Shown: positions 17,386 to 26,850, counted from the stretch's first letter. The stretch: DNA of 64,000 nucleotides from Muribaculaceae bacterium (GCA_023665245.1 JAMPEH010000001.1:372001-436000); one strand, 5' to 3'. Made by a program: numbers and translations. Notes: a model not told the origin generated them from the letters alone.

Positions 17386-20067
17386 ATGTCTTTTACACGC
17401 GCACAGTTGGATGCGGTAAACCCAATGCAAAGCGCATTTGTTCAGGCAAACGCCGGAACCGGAAAAACAACCGTCTTGACGGGGCGTCTGTTGCGAATAT
17501 TATTTTCAATGGAATCGTTGGATTCGACCGGGGTTTTGTGTCTGACATATACCAAGGCGGGTGCTGGCGAAATGCGCAACAGAATACTGCGCGAAATGCG
17601 ACGTCTGGCAATGGCGGATGATGATACACTGGCCGAATTGGTGGGACAAATAATATCACCACGTACCGTCACGTCTGATGATATGCGACATGCGCGCGAT
17701 ATATTTTATGCATACATTGACAATCCTGATATCTTGAACGTAAAAACAATTCATAGTTTTTGCGAAGAAATCCTGCGACGTTTCCCATTAGAGGCCGGTC
17801 TTTCACCTGCATGGACAATGGCAACAGATTCAATGCAGAATATTTTACGGCGCGATGCATTTCTGCAAATGATACGTATTGCAAAAAGTGCAGGTGACGG
17901 CTCGCCAAACATTATAAATGCGTTTGATACGATTTTGGATATTGTATCCGAAGATTCACGTTCATTTGGTCGTCTGATGGCGATGTTGGGTGGTCAATAT
18001 AAATACTTTTTTGGATTAAACAATTATGATAATTATAGAAAATACTTTGTTGATACGACTAAGAAGTTTTTAAATATACAGAATCCAATTGTTGATGAAG
18101 TTGATATAAATTCTCTGCAAAATATTATTGCACAGGCAAAAAACGTTAAAAATCCGCCAAATTATATTATCGATATTATCACAAAAACTCAACAGTATAT
18201 TGATAAAACGATAGATTTTGATAATTACAAATATGCGTATTTGACACGCAGTGAACAGACCAAAATTGCCAACGTTGCCAAGAAAGATTTTTTGGTTGCA
18301 GAACAAAATCGCGTTTATGAAATTGATCAGTACAACAAACGCAAAAACGTCTTTGATAACACAATCGCATTATTTGATTTGTCGGCGGAATTTGCACGCG
18401 TATACCAAGAATTAAAAAAACAACATGATTTATTGGATTTTGAAGACTTGATTTTATACACGCGAAATCTGTTTTCTAACCAAGAAACCATGGGCTGGGT
18501 TTTGTCACAAATGAACACGTCAATAAACCATATTTTGGTAGACGAGGCCCAAGATACCAGTCCCGACCAATGGAATATAATTGTGTCACTGGTACATACG
18601 ATTATGTCTGTGCCGGATTATGATACAATTCCGCCAACATCGTTCGTTGTGGGCGATACCAAGCAGTCTATCTTTGGATTCCAGGGCGCCGACCCGCATG
18701 CGTTTTCAGAAAGTCGTGACGTGTTCGAACACCAGATAGAAGAAAGCAGATTGATTTTTAAAGAACCTGTTCTGGACGTAAACTATCGTTCTGTTGCGCC
18801 AATTTTGGAAACGGTTGATGAATTTTTTAATGTATTGCCCGGATTTTATAACAATACCCATAAATGCAGTGACAAGAACAAGGGTGTCAAAGGTTGTGTA
18901 GAGGTTCATAATGTTGTATATGCCGACGAAGATAACGGGATGAATTTATCTGTATATCTGGATAAAATCGCCGACGAAATCGCGGGCTTGATACAATCTG
19001 GATACGCACGCGCATCAGATATAATGGTGCTGGTGCGCGACCGTAATCCAATGGCGCCAATAATGGTTAATAAATTAAAGGCACGTAATATTCAGGTCGC
19101 GGGCAGTGATCGTATCCAGTTGCCAGATTTTCCGGTGATACGCGACCTGATGCATTTGGTGCGTTTCTGTATTGATACGTCAAATGATTATAGTTTATGT
19201 TGTATATTAAAAAGTCCATTGTTCCGATTGATAGAACGTGATATTTTTAATTTATGCAAAATCAAGAATACAGAAAACACCGCACGGAAACAACAATCAG
19301 ACAATCCCACTTTAATGACGGTATTTGACGCATTGGAATCACAACATCCGGATATATACGCGTATTTAACCGACGTTGTAAAATGGGCATCTGATTTATC
19401 GGCGTATTCATTTTTTACGCGTGTGTTGGCGCACGATGATGCCCGCACCAGTATGATTGCGGCACTGGGTAATCAAATCGTTGAACCATTGGAAGAATTT
19501 ATGACGATATGTCTGTCGTATGAACGTACCGAACCTGGTACTATGCGCGATTTTATAAAGTGGTTTATAACCGGCGCCAGTGAAATTAAGCGTGATGTAA
19601 ACCATGCCGATGGTGCGCGCGTTATCACAGTACACGGCAGCAAAGGATTACAGTCCAAGGTTGTATTTATGATTGATACGGCCAAAATGCCCAAGGGTGA
19701 CGCAATCGCCCCCATTACAACAAACACATTGGCACAACATGGAATAACTGCAAACGCGGTTATGCCGCCGGTGTGGCTGTGGTTGACGGGGGTGTCACAA
19801 CGTGATAGTTTTGATGAATCTGGCCCAGACGCATGTATGCAACATGTTTTGCAAGATGCCGCGACCGCCCGCAATGCAGAATACTATCGATTATTGTATG
19901 TCGCGATGACACGTGCGTGCGAACGATTGTATATCTATGGATTCAAATCAACCAAGGGTGTGGTATCACCAGACACATGGATTGCAAAATTATGGGATAT
20001 ACTGTCGCGTGACGACACGCGTTTTACCGACGAAACAAAACAAGTAATCAGGATATCAAATGACTGA
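17386..20067 (+). CDS. addA: AddA helicase part (split double-strand-break repair helicase-nuclease)
   Basis: 893 aa. It has all UvrD/AddA helicase motifs: Walker A ANAGTGKTT near residue 25, the HSFCEEILRRFP motif, DEAQDTSPDQW near 385, GDTKQSIFGFQGA near 422, HGSKGLQSKVV near 750 and YVAMTRACERL near 838. It stops where AddA proteins normally continue into the nuclease domain. The next frame supplies that domain, starting inside the stop (ATGACTGA). In AddAB the enzyme resects broken ends for RecA loading. No addB is seen nearby. AAGGG precedes the ATG. Confidence 0.9.
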   Translation: MSFTRAQLDAVNPMQSAFVQANAGTGKTTVLTGRLLRILFSMESLDSTGVLCLTYTKAGAGEMRNRILREMRRLAMADDDTLAELVGQIISPRTVTSDDMRHARDIFYAYIDNPDILNVKTIHSFCEEILRRFPLEAGLSPAWTMATDSMQNILRRDAFLQMIRIAKSAGDGSPNIINAFDTILDIVSEDSRSFGRLMAMLGGQYKYFFGLNNYDNYRKYFVDTTKKFLNIQNPIVDEVDINSLQNIIAQAKNVKNPPNYIIDIITKTQQYIDKTIDFDNYKYAYLTRSEQTKIANVAKKDFLVAEQNRVYEIDQYNKRKNVFDNTIALFDLSAEFARVYQELKKQHDLLDFEDLILYTRNLFSNQETMGWVLSQMNTSINHILVDEAQDTSPDQWNIIVSLVHTIMSVPDYDTIPPTSFVVGDTKQSIFGFQGADPHAFSESRDVFEHQIEESRLIFKEPVLDVNYRSVAPILETVDEFFNVLPGFYNNTHKCSDKNKGVKGCVEVHNVVYADEDNGMNLSVYLDKIADEIAGLIQSGYARASDIMVLVRDRNPMAPIMVNKLKARNIQVAGSDRIQLPDFPVIRDLMHLVRFCIDTSNDYSLCCILKSPLFRLIERDIFNLCKIKNTENTARKQQSDNPTLMTVFDALESQHPDIYAYLTDVVKWASDLSAYSFFTRVLAHDDARTSMIAALGNQIVEPLEEFMTICLSYERTEPGTMRDFIKWFITGASEIKRDVNHADGARVITVHGSKGLQSKVVFMIDTAKMPKGDAIAPITTNTLAQHGITANAVMPPVWLWLTGVSQRDSFDESGPDACMQHVLQDAATARNAEYYRLLYVAMTRACERLYIYGFKSTKGVVSPDTWIAKLWDILSRDDTRFTDETKQVIRISND

Positions 20068-20497
20068 CACATTAAAATCTTTGTTAAATGAAATGCATGC
20101 CACAGATGCGGCAACGTCACATGGTACGTACGTTCACACATGTCTGCAAAATATATGCGCGACAAGCATAGACGATAGCAATCCGTTTGTCGCACACATC
20201 AAATCCAATCCGGATTTAATGCGATTGTTCGACGAAAAATCACGTGGCGAAGTGCCGGTGGCCGGATACATAAATAACCAATTTGTCAGTCGTCGTATTG
20301 ACCGCCTGCGCATTGATACAGACGCAAAAACAATTGATATCTTGGATTATAAAACGGATACAGACCGAACAATACGTCGCCATCACTATGTTGTGCAGTT
20401 GGGCGAATATAAAAAATTAATATCCGAAATCTATCCAGATTTTGACATCAAATGCCATATATTATGGACACACGACTGGACGCTGGAAGATATATAA
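20060..20497 (+). CDS. Separate AddA C-terminal nuclease domain
   Basis: 145 aa. It carries the RecB-type PD-(D/E)XK nuclease signature in order: GTYVHTCLQN, EVPVAGYI, SRRIDRLRID, IDILDYKTD and YVVQLGEYKKLI. Together with the preceding frame (893 + 145) it adds up to a near-normal AddA length. It starts 8 nt inside the helicase frame, so it is either a translationally coupled second polypeptide or the product of a frameshift in a once single gene. The intact active site argues that it is functional. Confidence 0.85.
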   Translation: MTDTLKSLLNEMHATDAATSHGTYVHTCLQNICATSIDDSNPFVAHIKSNPDLMRLFDEKSRGEVPVAGYINNQFVSRRIDRLRIDTDAKTIDILDYKTDTDRTIRRHHYVVQLGEYKKLISEIYPDFDIKCHILWTHDWTLEDI

Positions 20498-20502
20498 AAT
20501 CC

Positions 20503-20532
20503 TTGAAACAGGGCGCAAAACCCTTGTATAAT
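20503..20532 (+). promoter_or_regulatory. Promoter of recN
   Basis: -35 TTGAAA (20503-20508), 18-nt spacer, -10 TATAAT (20527-20532), then 7 nt to ATG 20540. This predicts a leaderless message. I see no SOS-type operator. Confidence 0.75.
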
Positions 20533-20539
20533 TTCACAC

Positions 20540-22189
20540 ATGTTAACGAATTTACAAATTTCTAATATCGTATTAATTGAAAAACTGAATCTGGAATTCG
20601 GCCAAGGTCTGAACATATTAACCGGTGAAACCGGTGCTGGTAAAAGTATTCTGTTGGATGCACTGTCACTGGCACTGGGGGCGCGTTCTGATGCCGGACT
20701 GGTGCGCCATGGTTGTGATGTGGCATCTGTGATTGCCGAATTTGACGGGGCAGGTGACGAATTAAAACAAATACTATTTGATAATGGTATTGATTATGAC
20801 GACGCGATAATATTGCGTCGCACATTATCGGCGGATGGCAAGAGTCGCGCATGGATTAATGATACGCCTGTATCCATCAAAACGTTAAAGCAGGTTGGTG
20901 ATGCATTGGTTGAAATGCATGGTCAATTTGCAAACCATGCATTATTAAATCAGGCGACACATCGCGCGACATTAGATGCGTTTGCCACAACCGCGATTGA
21001 TGGATTCGAAAAACTGTTATCTGATACGCGTAATGCATACGCGCAATATCACGATGCCGATAAACGTATGCAACAATTACAAGATATGCTGACGCGGTCG
21101 GCGACCGAACGTGATTTCCTGGCACATAATGTCAATGAATTGCAGGCATTAAATCCACAGCCTGGCGAAGAAGATGATTTATCCACACGCCGCGCCGCGA
21201 TGATGAATGCAGAAAAAGACGCCGCAATATTAGCCGAGGCAATTGAAACACTATCACCACGTGGTCAGTCATTGGATTCAATAATCTTTTCAGTGGCGCA
21301 TATTTTGCAACGTATCAAGACAGAACCAAATCCATATCAGACGCAGATTGATAAATTATATGACATTGCAGAAAGCATATCTGACATTGCTGGCACATTA
21401 ACGCCGACGAATGTTGATATTGATAACCTGGACGCAATCGAAGAACGTCTGTTTGCCATCCGTGCTGCAGCACGCAAGCATCGCATATCTGCTGATGAAT
21501 TGCCGGCAAAGTTGCAACAAATGTCAGACCAGCTAAACGCGATTGATAATTCGGATGCGGAATTAAAAAAGGCCGCCGCAGCCGTATCGCAAATGCGTGC
21601 CACATTTGATAAATACGCCGCACAATTAACAACTGCCCGTTGCAATGCATCCGACATGTTGCGAACACGTATATTGCACGAATTGCCTGAACTAAAATTG
21701 GCCCAAGCGGATTTTATGGTTGATATTGTACCTGCCACGCCATTGGCGTTTGGATGCGACGACGTCGCATTTATGATAAAGACCAATCCGGGCACACCGT
21801 TCGCACCACTGCATCGGGCGGCATCTGGTGGTGAATTGGCACGATTAATGTTGGCGATGCGCGTTGTTTTGGCAGGCGCGGATAATTCACATACATTTAT
21901 CTTTGACGAGGTTGATACCGGTATCAGTGGTGCAACCGCCAGTGCGGTCGGCCTGCGTCTGAATCGATTGGCGTCTGCATCCCAGGCATTGGTTATTACC
22001 CATTCTGCCCAGGTTGCAGGTTATGCCGACCGTCATTTTAAGATTGAAAAATCGTCCGTTGGCGATACCACAACAACGCGTGTGCGCGAAATATCTGCCG
22101 ACGAACGATTAAACGAAATCGCACGCATAATCAGTGGTGCCGAAATCACCCCAGAATCACTGACCATGGCACAGACATTGATTAAGTAA
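20540..22189 (+). CDS. recN: DNA repair ATPase RecN
   Basis: 549 aa, normal family length. It is an SMC-like ATPase in double-strand-break repair. Walker A GETGAGKS is at residues 29-36, with N-terminal L..LQISNIVLIE..L.F. Coiled coil fills the middle. The ABC signature and Walker B are in the C-terminal lobe (ASGGELARLMLA, then FDEVDTGISG near residue 455) with the D-loop VITHSAQVA. It follows the split addA, so recombinational repair genes are grouped. No ribosome site precedes the ATG, which fits leaderless initiation. Confidence 0.96.
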   Translation: MLTNLQISNIVLIEKLNLEFGQGLNILTGETGAGKSILLDALSLALGARSDAGLVRHGCDVASVIAEFDGAGDELKQILFDNGIDYDDAIILRRTLSADGKSRAWINDTPVSIKTLKQVGDALVEMHGQFANHALLNQATHRATLDAFATTAIDGFEKLLSDTRNAYAQYHDADKRMQQLQDMLTRSATERDFLAHNVNELQALNPQPGEEDDLSTRRAAMMNAEKDAAILAEAIETLSPRGQSLDSIIFSVAHILQRIKTEPNPYQTQIDKLYDIAESISDIAGTLTPTNVDIDNLDAIEERLFAIRAAARKHRISADELPAKLQQMSDQLNAIDNSDAELKKAAAAVSQMRATFDKYAAQLTTARCNASDMLRTRILHELPELKLAQADFMVDIVPATPLAFGCDDVAFMIKTNPGTPFAPLHRAASGGELARLMLAMRVVLAGADNSHTFIFDEVDTGISGATASAVGLRLNRLASASQALVITHSAQVAGYADRHFKIEKSSVGDTTTTRVREISADERLNEIARIISGAEITPESLTMAQTLIK

Positions 22190-22233
22190 TTTTTTGTTTA
22201 GAGTACAATTACAATGATGCGCAAACATGTCGT

Positions 22234-22255
22234 CACCCCGTCGCAAGTCGGGGTG
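22234..22255. terminator. Hairpin between convergent recN and the 22275 gene
   Basis: CACCCCG / CGGGGTG with loop TCGCAAGT. No strong T run. It resembles the GACGGGGTGACG palindromes elsewhere in the window, so it may be a repeat fragment serving as a terminator. Confidence 0.45.
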
Positions 22256-22274
22256 GAACTTTAAGGCCGTGTCA

Positions 22275-22649
22275 CTAACTCTTGTATGCGCAATTGCCTG
22301 TTAATTTAAATGTGCCGGTTGCATCATAATACGTGCCTGATGCAATGTAACAACTTGTCGCGGCGGTACTGGCCGTTGCAGACGTTGCAGATACTTGGGT
22401 CGTTTTGGCGGACGTTGTATAAACACCTGACCATGGCGAACACGATGAACATGATGTTGCTGTTCCGGATGTAGATTTATATGTTCCTGCCGCACAAGCC
22501 AAACAATTTTGACTGGATAAATAATAGCCTGCATTGCATGACGTAAAAACGCTGCGTATAATGCATGTTGTTGATTGTGGCGCTGCGTTCGCCGTGCCCA
22601 ACAATTCGATAACGCACATAAATATAAGTAAATATCTTTGCATTTTCAT
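22275..22649 (-). CDS. Secreted cysteine-rich protein with the shared C-terminal module
   Basis: 124 aa. The signal peptide is MKMQRYLLIFMCVIELLGTANA, then APQST. The mature chain is nearly all module: CNAGYYLSSQNCLACAAGTYKS, SCSSCSPWSGVYTTSAKTTQV, then TSCYIASGTYYDATGTFKLTGNCAYKS. The pattern is like growth-factor-receptor or GCC2/GCC3 cysteine repeats. It lies 4 nt behind the 22654-22950 gene and shares its class B leader. Function unknown. Confidence 0.82.
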   Translation of the reverse strand: MKMQRYLLIFMCVIELLGTANAAPQSTTCIIRSVFTSCNAGYYLSSQNCLACAAGTYKSTSGTATSCSSCSPWSGVYTTSAKTTQVSATSATASTAATSCYIASGTYYDATGTFKLTGNCAYKS

Positions 22650-22653
22650 CCTC

Positions 22654-22950
22654 TTAATCTAGTAATGGCGCACAAGTGCAACTCTTGCTGTATACTTGTT
22701 TTTGAATATAGCCACTGCCGGCAGTGGTCGAAAAAGTTTGACTGGTATCCGTGGTATATGTACCACTGCATGTTGTGCCGGATGAACCACCCGACGTTGT
22801 GCAACATGTGCGACACGTTCCGTCACTGCACATTTTGCAACCAACCGACGAACATGTTTGTCCGCTGCTTAGTGGGCATGGCGCACAATCGGCATACGCG
22901 TCACCAATAGCAATGCATACGCAACATACGATAAATATTATTTTCTGCAT
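22654..22950 (-). CDS. Small secreted cysteine-rich protein
   Basis: 98 aa with a signal peptide ending AYA before DCAPCPLSSG. About 14 cysteines sit in dense CxxC/CC clusters (CKMCSDGTCRTCC). It lacks the shared C-terminal module, but the neighbour 4 nt downstream has it, so the pair may work together. GAGGGGA precedes the ATG and is complementary to the TCCCC strand of its leader. The function cannot be told; metal binding is an alternative to disulfide bonding. Confidence 0.78.
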   Translation of the reverse strand: MQKIIFIVCCVCIAIGDAYADCAPCPLSSGQTCSSVGCKMCSDGTCRTCCTTSGGSSGTTCSGTYTTDTSQTFSTTAGSGYIQKQVYSKSCTCAPLLD

Positions 22951-23227
22951 TTTTCCCCTCGTTATATTTTATAAAAACCGTCAATAGAATTTGACGGTCG
23001 GGGAGTTAAGAAAATCATATATAAGAATGACCCCGGCGGCCTTTGGGTGCGAAACGCACCCTGTGGTATAGCCGACGGCTCCCCGACCAACTGTGTCGAC
23101 CGGGGCAATGAGTACAATATAAAAGGCGCAAACGCGCCGCATTGTACCTGCGGATTACAATGTGTTTTTCACATCGCTTATATATGGGTTTTCTTACGAC
23201 CCCGAACCCACTATCCCTTTGAGTTCA
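22951..23227 (-). promoter_or_regulatory. Structured leader RNA, class B (copy B2), attenuator-like
   Basis: It starts TTGAACTC, then AAAGGGAT and GTGGGTTCGGG. A hairpin GATGTG-AAAAA-CACATT follows. C-rich strand 1 is at 23101-23105, the G-rich strand at 23079-23088 and C-rich strand 2 at 22996-23005. The terminator is CCGTCAA/TTGACGG (22978-22997) followed on the - strand by TTTTTAT. The same alternative pairing as in the other copies is possible. Confidence 0.75.
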
Positions 23228-23233
23228 ATATGA

Positions 23234-23262
23234 ATTATAAATTATCTGGAAATAAAAATCAA
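23234..23262 (-). promoter_or_regulatory. Promoter of leader B2
   Basis: - strand TTGATT (23262-23257), 17-nt spacer, TATAAT (23239-23234). It lies just behind the stop codon of xseA. Confidence 0.7.
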
Positions 23263-23265
23263 TTG

Positions 23266-24501
23266 CTAAACATTAATAATGCCATCTGCAAATTCGACGG
23301 ATGCAATTTTCTGATCACCTGTCGCGCGACTGATAATATTATTATCTGCATCACGGGCGATTGCATATCCACGTGCTAAAACATTTTTATAACTTAATGA
23401 ATTTAGCATCTGGCCCAAATGTTCAACGCGCTGATTCAGGTTCTGCATTTTATTTTGCAGTATTATCGGAAATGTTGCCGTCGCATCCATTTTCTGACGT
23501 GCAGATACAATTTTTGTGTTGATAATAATTCCCAACGTGCGCGACACGTCATCCAAGCGTTGTGCCTGTTCCATCAGCATTTGACGCGGACTTTTGATAT
23601 TTATCGATTCAATGCGCGATTTCGCATTGGTCAGCCGTGTTGTAAAGTTCGATGACATACGGTGCCACAAATTATCCAATTCTTGAAATAATACCAATTT
23701 GGTTGGAACCACTGCCTCGGCAGCGCCGGTGGGTGTTGGTGCGCGAAAGTCTGCCGCATAGTCAATCAACATCCAATCTGGTTCGTGTCCGACGCCAGAA
23801 ATCAACGGTATCTGACTGGTGGCCGCGGCACGAACAACGATTTCTTCGGAAAACGGCAACAGGTCTTCCAGTGCGCCACCACCACGCGCAACGATAATTA
23901 CATCAACATTTTGCATTTTGTTAAAGTATTCAATGCCGGCTGCAACCTCTGTCGCGGCGGTGGCACCCTGAACCGTTGCAGGGTACAGCAACACCCGCAC
24001 AGGAAAACGTTCACGCAGACGATTTTGAATATCTTGAAATGCGGCACCTGTTGGACTGGTGACAACACCGATGCAACGCGGCAATCGGGGCAGGAGCTTT
24101 TTCCGGGATGCATCAAACAGACCTTCGCGGGCCAGTTTTTGTTTGCGTTCTTCCAACATTTTCAGAATTGCACCCACGCCCGCCATTTCAATTTCATTAA
24201 TAATAATTTGATAATTACTGCGTGCAGGATATGTTGTGAAACGCCCGGTTATTATAACCTCCATCCCTTCTTCTAGCTTAAATGCAACCGGTGTTCCACG
24301 CCAAATAATCGCAGATATCGTCGCACCCGAATCCTTTATCGTCATATACATGTGGCCCGACGTTGCGCGTGTTATTTGTGATAATTCGCCACGAATTTTT
24401 ATTCGCGGGAATGCAGATTCAACAACGCCCTTTAATAATGCGGATGCGTCCGACACACTAAATACATTATCAAGATTTACCAACGGTTCCGGTTGCTGCA
24501 T
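23266..24501 (-). CDS. xseA: Exodeoxyribonuclease VII large subunit
   Basis: 411 aa. It degrades single-stranded DNA with XseB and acts in repair. The N-terminal OB fold (FPRIKIRGELSQ, GHMYMTIKD) is followed by the catalytic domain (RCIGVVTSPTGAAFQDI, VDVIIVARGGGALEDLLPF, ISGVGHEPDWMLIDYAADFRAPTPTGAAE). The C-terminal coiled coil and the ARGYAIARD strand are present. xseB is not in the window. The gene follows the 24509-24997 gene after 7 nt and should be on the same transcript. Confidence 0.96.
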   Translation of the reverse strand: MQQPEPLVNLDNVFSVSDASALLKGVVESAFPRIKIRGELSQITRATSGHMYMTIKDSGATISAIIWRGTPVAFKLEEGMEVIITGRFTTYPARSNYQIIINEIEMAGVGAILKMLEERKQKLAREGLFDASRKKLLPRLPRCIGVVTSPTGAAFQDIQNRLRERFPVRVLLYPATVQGATAATEVAAGIEYFNKMQNVDVIIVARGGGALEDLLPFSEEIVVRAAATSQIPLISGVGHEPDWMLIDYAADFRAPTPTGAAEAVVPTKLVLFQELDNLWHRMSSNFTTRLTNAKSRIESINIKSPRQMLMEQAQRLDDVSRTLGIIINTKIVSARQKMDATATFPIILQNKMQNLNQRVEHLGQMLNSLSYKNVLARGYAIARDADNNIISRATGDQKIASVEFADGIINV

Positions 24502-24508
24502 AGTTTTA

Positions 24509-24997
24509 TTACCTGTCTAGTTTTTGTCTGATTTCATTAATGAATTGATTTTTGTTTGGCGTGCGCATGTCAGACATGCGTTTGTTAATCGGTTCACCCA
24601 ACTCATACGGGACAACCAGTGGTGCGAACTGATCACCTGTGGTATCAAAAGGCGCACCAGTATCCAATTCGCGCAAGAATACAACCGGTGCATAATCCCA
24701 TGCGCCCAACTTTATTGCTGATGGCAACCATATATCATCGCCACCATACAAATTATATATCGCAATAGTAGACAGGGCACAAAATCCCTTGGGCCACGGG
24801 GTAAAACCCAAAAATTGCATATCACCAACATAGCGGTCACGAAACAAGTGGTCTTTGTAACTATCGCGCAATACCTGGGTTATTTGAACCAGACTGTATT
24901 GTGCATCAAAATGTTGCAATGCACGCCGGTCAATCTGGGCGGCGCGTTCCAATATTCGCTGTGTCGCGGCATCATAATTTTTTATATAGTTTTGCAT
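24509..24997 (-). CDS. Conserved hypothetical protein, possibly YunG-like
   Basis: 162 aa, cytoplasmic. The core GFCALSTIAIYNLYGGDDIW, then DYAPVVFLRELDTGAPFDTTGDQF, recalls YunG-type proteins, which have a conserved Cys in a helix and a D.T.DQF element. Cys in FCAL and His/Asp residues would make a papain-like site, but this is uncertain. It has its own promoter inside the end of tsaD and no ribosome site, so it is probably translated from a leaderless message that continues into xseA. Confidence 0.6.
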   Translation of the reverse strand: MQNYIKNYDAATQRILERAAQIDRRALQHFDAQYSLVQITQVLRDSYKDHLFRDRYVGDMQFLGFTPWPKGFCALSTIAIYNLYGGDDIWLPSAIKLGAWDYAPVVFLRELDTGAPFDTTGDQFAPLVVPYELGEPINKRMSDMRTPNKNQFINEIRQKLDR

Positions 24998-25003
24998 GCG
25001 ATT

Positions 25004-25032
25004 ATTATATCAAAAAATACAATCAATTACAA
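25004..25032 (-). promoter_or_regulatory. Promoter of the 24997 gene and xseA
   Basis: - strand TTGTAA (25032-25027), 17-nt spacer, TATAAT (25009-25004), then 6 nt to ATG 24997. The -35 overlaps the tsaD stop. Confidence 0.65.
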
Positions 25033-26157
25033 TTGTGTCAATGGCCACCGTGGACGTGGCGCAATTGGTTCGGTGACGATACGCCCCGCGCGATAGTTTT
25101 CGATGCCTGCCCATGCAATCATTGCGCCGTTATCTGTACACAGATTCATCGGTGGCGCGGCAAAGACGACGCCATGTTTCGTTGCCAGGCGTTCCATTGC
25201 ACTGCGGATTGCACTGTTTTTTGCAACGCCACCGGCAACAACCAACGTTTTTGGATTCGCGTCAATAACGCGTTCATCTTTGAACGCATTACCCAATCGG
25301 TTTATTATACAATCAACCACAGACGCCTGGAAAGACGCACAGAAATCATTTATAAATTCATCTGTATACGGCGCATCGGTACGCGACAAAAATGTACGTG
25401 CCGCCGTTTTTATCCCACTGAACGAAAAATCACATCCGGGCTTATTACATAATGGACGCGGGAAATCAAATGCCATCGGATTGCCGTTTTCGGCACGCCG
25501 GTCAACAATTGGCCCGCCTGGATATCCCAGGCCTAACATTTTTGCAACTTTATCAAAAGCCTCGCCTGCGCTGTCATCCAATGTTTGACCAATTAATTCA
25601 TATTGACCGACACCACGCACCAATAAAATCTGACAATGTCCGCCCGATGCCAACATCAATAAATACGGAAATTCAACCACCACATCACCATCACCGCCAC
25701 TGGCATTTGCCGCATGCAGACGCGGTACCAGTGCGTGACCTTCCAGATGATTAACCGCGACCAATGGTTTGTTGCAGGCTTGTGCAATACCTGTGGCCGC
25801 CATCCATCCAACCAATACGCCACCAATCAGTCCCGGGCCCGCAGTCGCCGCAACAACATCAATATCATCTATATTTTTACCGGCCGCCGCCAGTGTCTGA
25901 TTTATAACCGCATCAATTGCCAGGATATGTGCACGTGCAGCCAATTCAGGTACAACCCCACCATATTTTTGGTGTTCTGGAATTTGTGAATAAATTATAT
26001 GCGACAATATATTGCGATTTGAATCAACAATTGCCGCCGACGTTTCATCACACGAAGATTCAATTCCCAGACACAATATCGGCCGCGCCGTGTCAGCATT
26101 GTGCACGATTGCATCCAGTTTTCCCATATCCATACGTATCAGTTTATCGTCTGTCAT
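25027..26157 (-). CDS. tsaD: tRNA N6-adenosine threonylcarbamoyltransferase TsaD
   Basis: 376 aa. It forms t6A37 in tRNAs reading ANN codons together with TsaB, TsaE and TsaC. The Kae1 core is complete: LGIESSCDETSAAIVD, HQKYGGVVPELAARAH, GPGLIGGVLVG, the metal motif NHLEGHALVPRL, FPYLLMLASGGHCQ, GYPGGPIVDRRA and CTDNGAMIAWAG. The N-terminal 25 residues are an unusual extension, and Met11 may be the true start. It overlaps the next gene upstream by ATGA (26154-26157), so the two are coupled. Confidence 0.96.
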   Translation of the reverse strand: MTDDKLIRMDMGKLDAIVHNADTARPILCLGIESSCDETSAAIVDSNRNILSHIIYSQIPEHQKYGGVVPELAARAHILAIDAVINQTLAAAGKNIDDIDVVAATAGPGLIGGVLVGWMAATGIAQACNKPLVAVNHLEGHALVPRLHAANASGGDGDVVVEFPYLLMLASGGHCQILLVRGVGQYELIGQTLDDSAGEAFDKVAKMLGLGYPGGPIVDRRAENGNPMAFDFPRPLCNKPGCDFSFSGIKTAARTFLSRTDAPYTDEFINDFCASFQASVVDCIINRLGNAFKDERVIDANPKTLVVAGGVAKNSAIRSAMERLATKHGVVFAAPPMNLCTDNGAMIAWAGIENYRAGRIVTEPIAPRPRWPLTQL

Positions 26158-26849
26158 TTTATTTTCACCAATGCTATACCAATATTATTTTCCATCTTGC
26201 GTCGCATTTGCACATATGTGTCAAAGTCAGTATCGACAACACAGCCCTGTCCACTGGATGCATGTCGTAATACCGTGCCGCCCGGCAATAAAAATCCCAT
26301 ATGCACAACCGCGATATCGGTGCCTATCTTATCACATTTTTGGCAATTACCAACAATAAATAGAACAATTAATGGCACGTCATTATTTATAGACGTTAAC
26401 TTGTTATACGGTATATATTCCAAATCAATCGACACCGGCGGTGTATCTGATTTTATCCCATGCACTGTACGCAGCCACGCCGCACGATTAATGATAACAT
26501 GCCGAATATCGGTTGTACCATATTCCGCACTAACATTTTGAACCAAGTCGGCATTATTTTTTAACCAGTCAGATTCTATAAAATGATTGCGATTTATAAA
26601 ACTAACATTGCCACAACGGTATCTGATTTTTGTTAATTTATCGATATCGCCACCGGCCAAGACCGTTTCAACAAATGTCGTGCAATCAAATGCATCATTG
26701 CGTATCAATGGGTCGTCATCGGGTGCCACACCTTCACCCAATGGGTCACGAACATATTTCGCCCCCAGGTATTGTGCACCAACATCAAAAAATTGCGGCG
26801 TTGTCACGCATCCGCACAACGCCGCCAAAATAAGAATAAATCGCCACAT
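26154..26849 (-). CDS. DUF1460 amidase-like (NlpC/P60-type) exported protein
   Basis: 231 aa. The N-terminus is a short signal sequence with a possible lipobox (LCGC at about residue 14). The body has FDCTTFVETVLA with the catalytic Cys, RCGNVSFINRNHFIESDW and AVVHMGFLL.GG..LRHAS with the His. These are the marks of DUF1460 N-acetylmuramoyl-L-alanine amidase-like proteins acting on peptidoglycan. It follows the 26851 gene by 1 nt and overlaps tsaD, so it is inside one operon. The substrate is inferred from the family only. Confidence 0.82.
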   Translation of the reverse strand: MWRFILILAALCGCVTTPQFFDVGAQYLGAKYVRDPLGEGVAPDDDPLIRNDAFDCTTFVETVLAGGDIDKLTKIRYRCGNVSFINRNHFIESDWLKNNADLVQNVSAEYGTTDIRHVIINRAAWLRTVHGIKSDTPPVSIDLEYIPYNKLTSINNDVPLIVLFIVGNCQKCDKIGTDIAVVHMGFLLPGGTVLRHASSGQGCVVDTDFDTYVQMRRKMENNIGIALVKIK

Positions 26850-26850
26850 A

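Noticed and set aside
20050..20070. Programmed ribosomal frameshift in addA
   Set aside because: I see no slippery heptamer before the stop. A coupled restart (ATGACTGA) explains the arrangement more simply.
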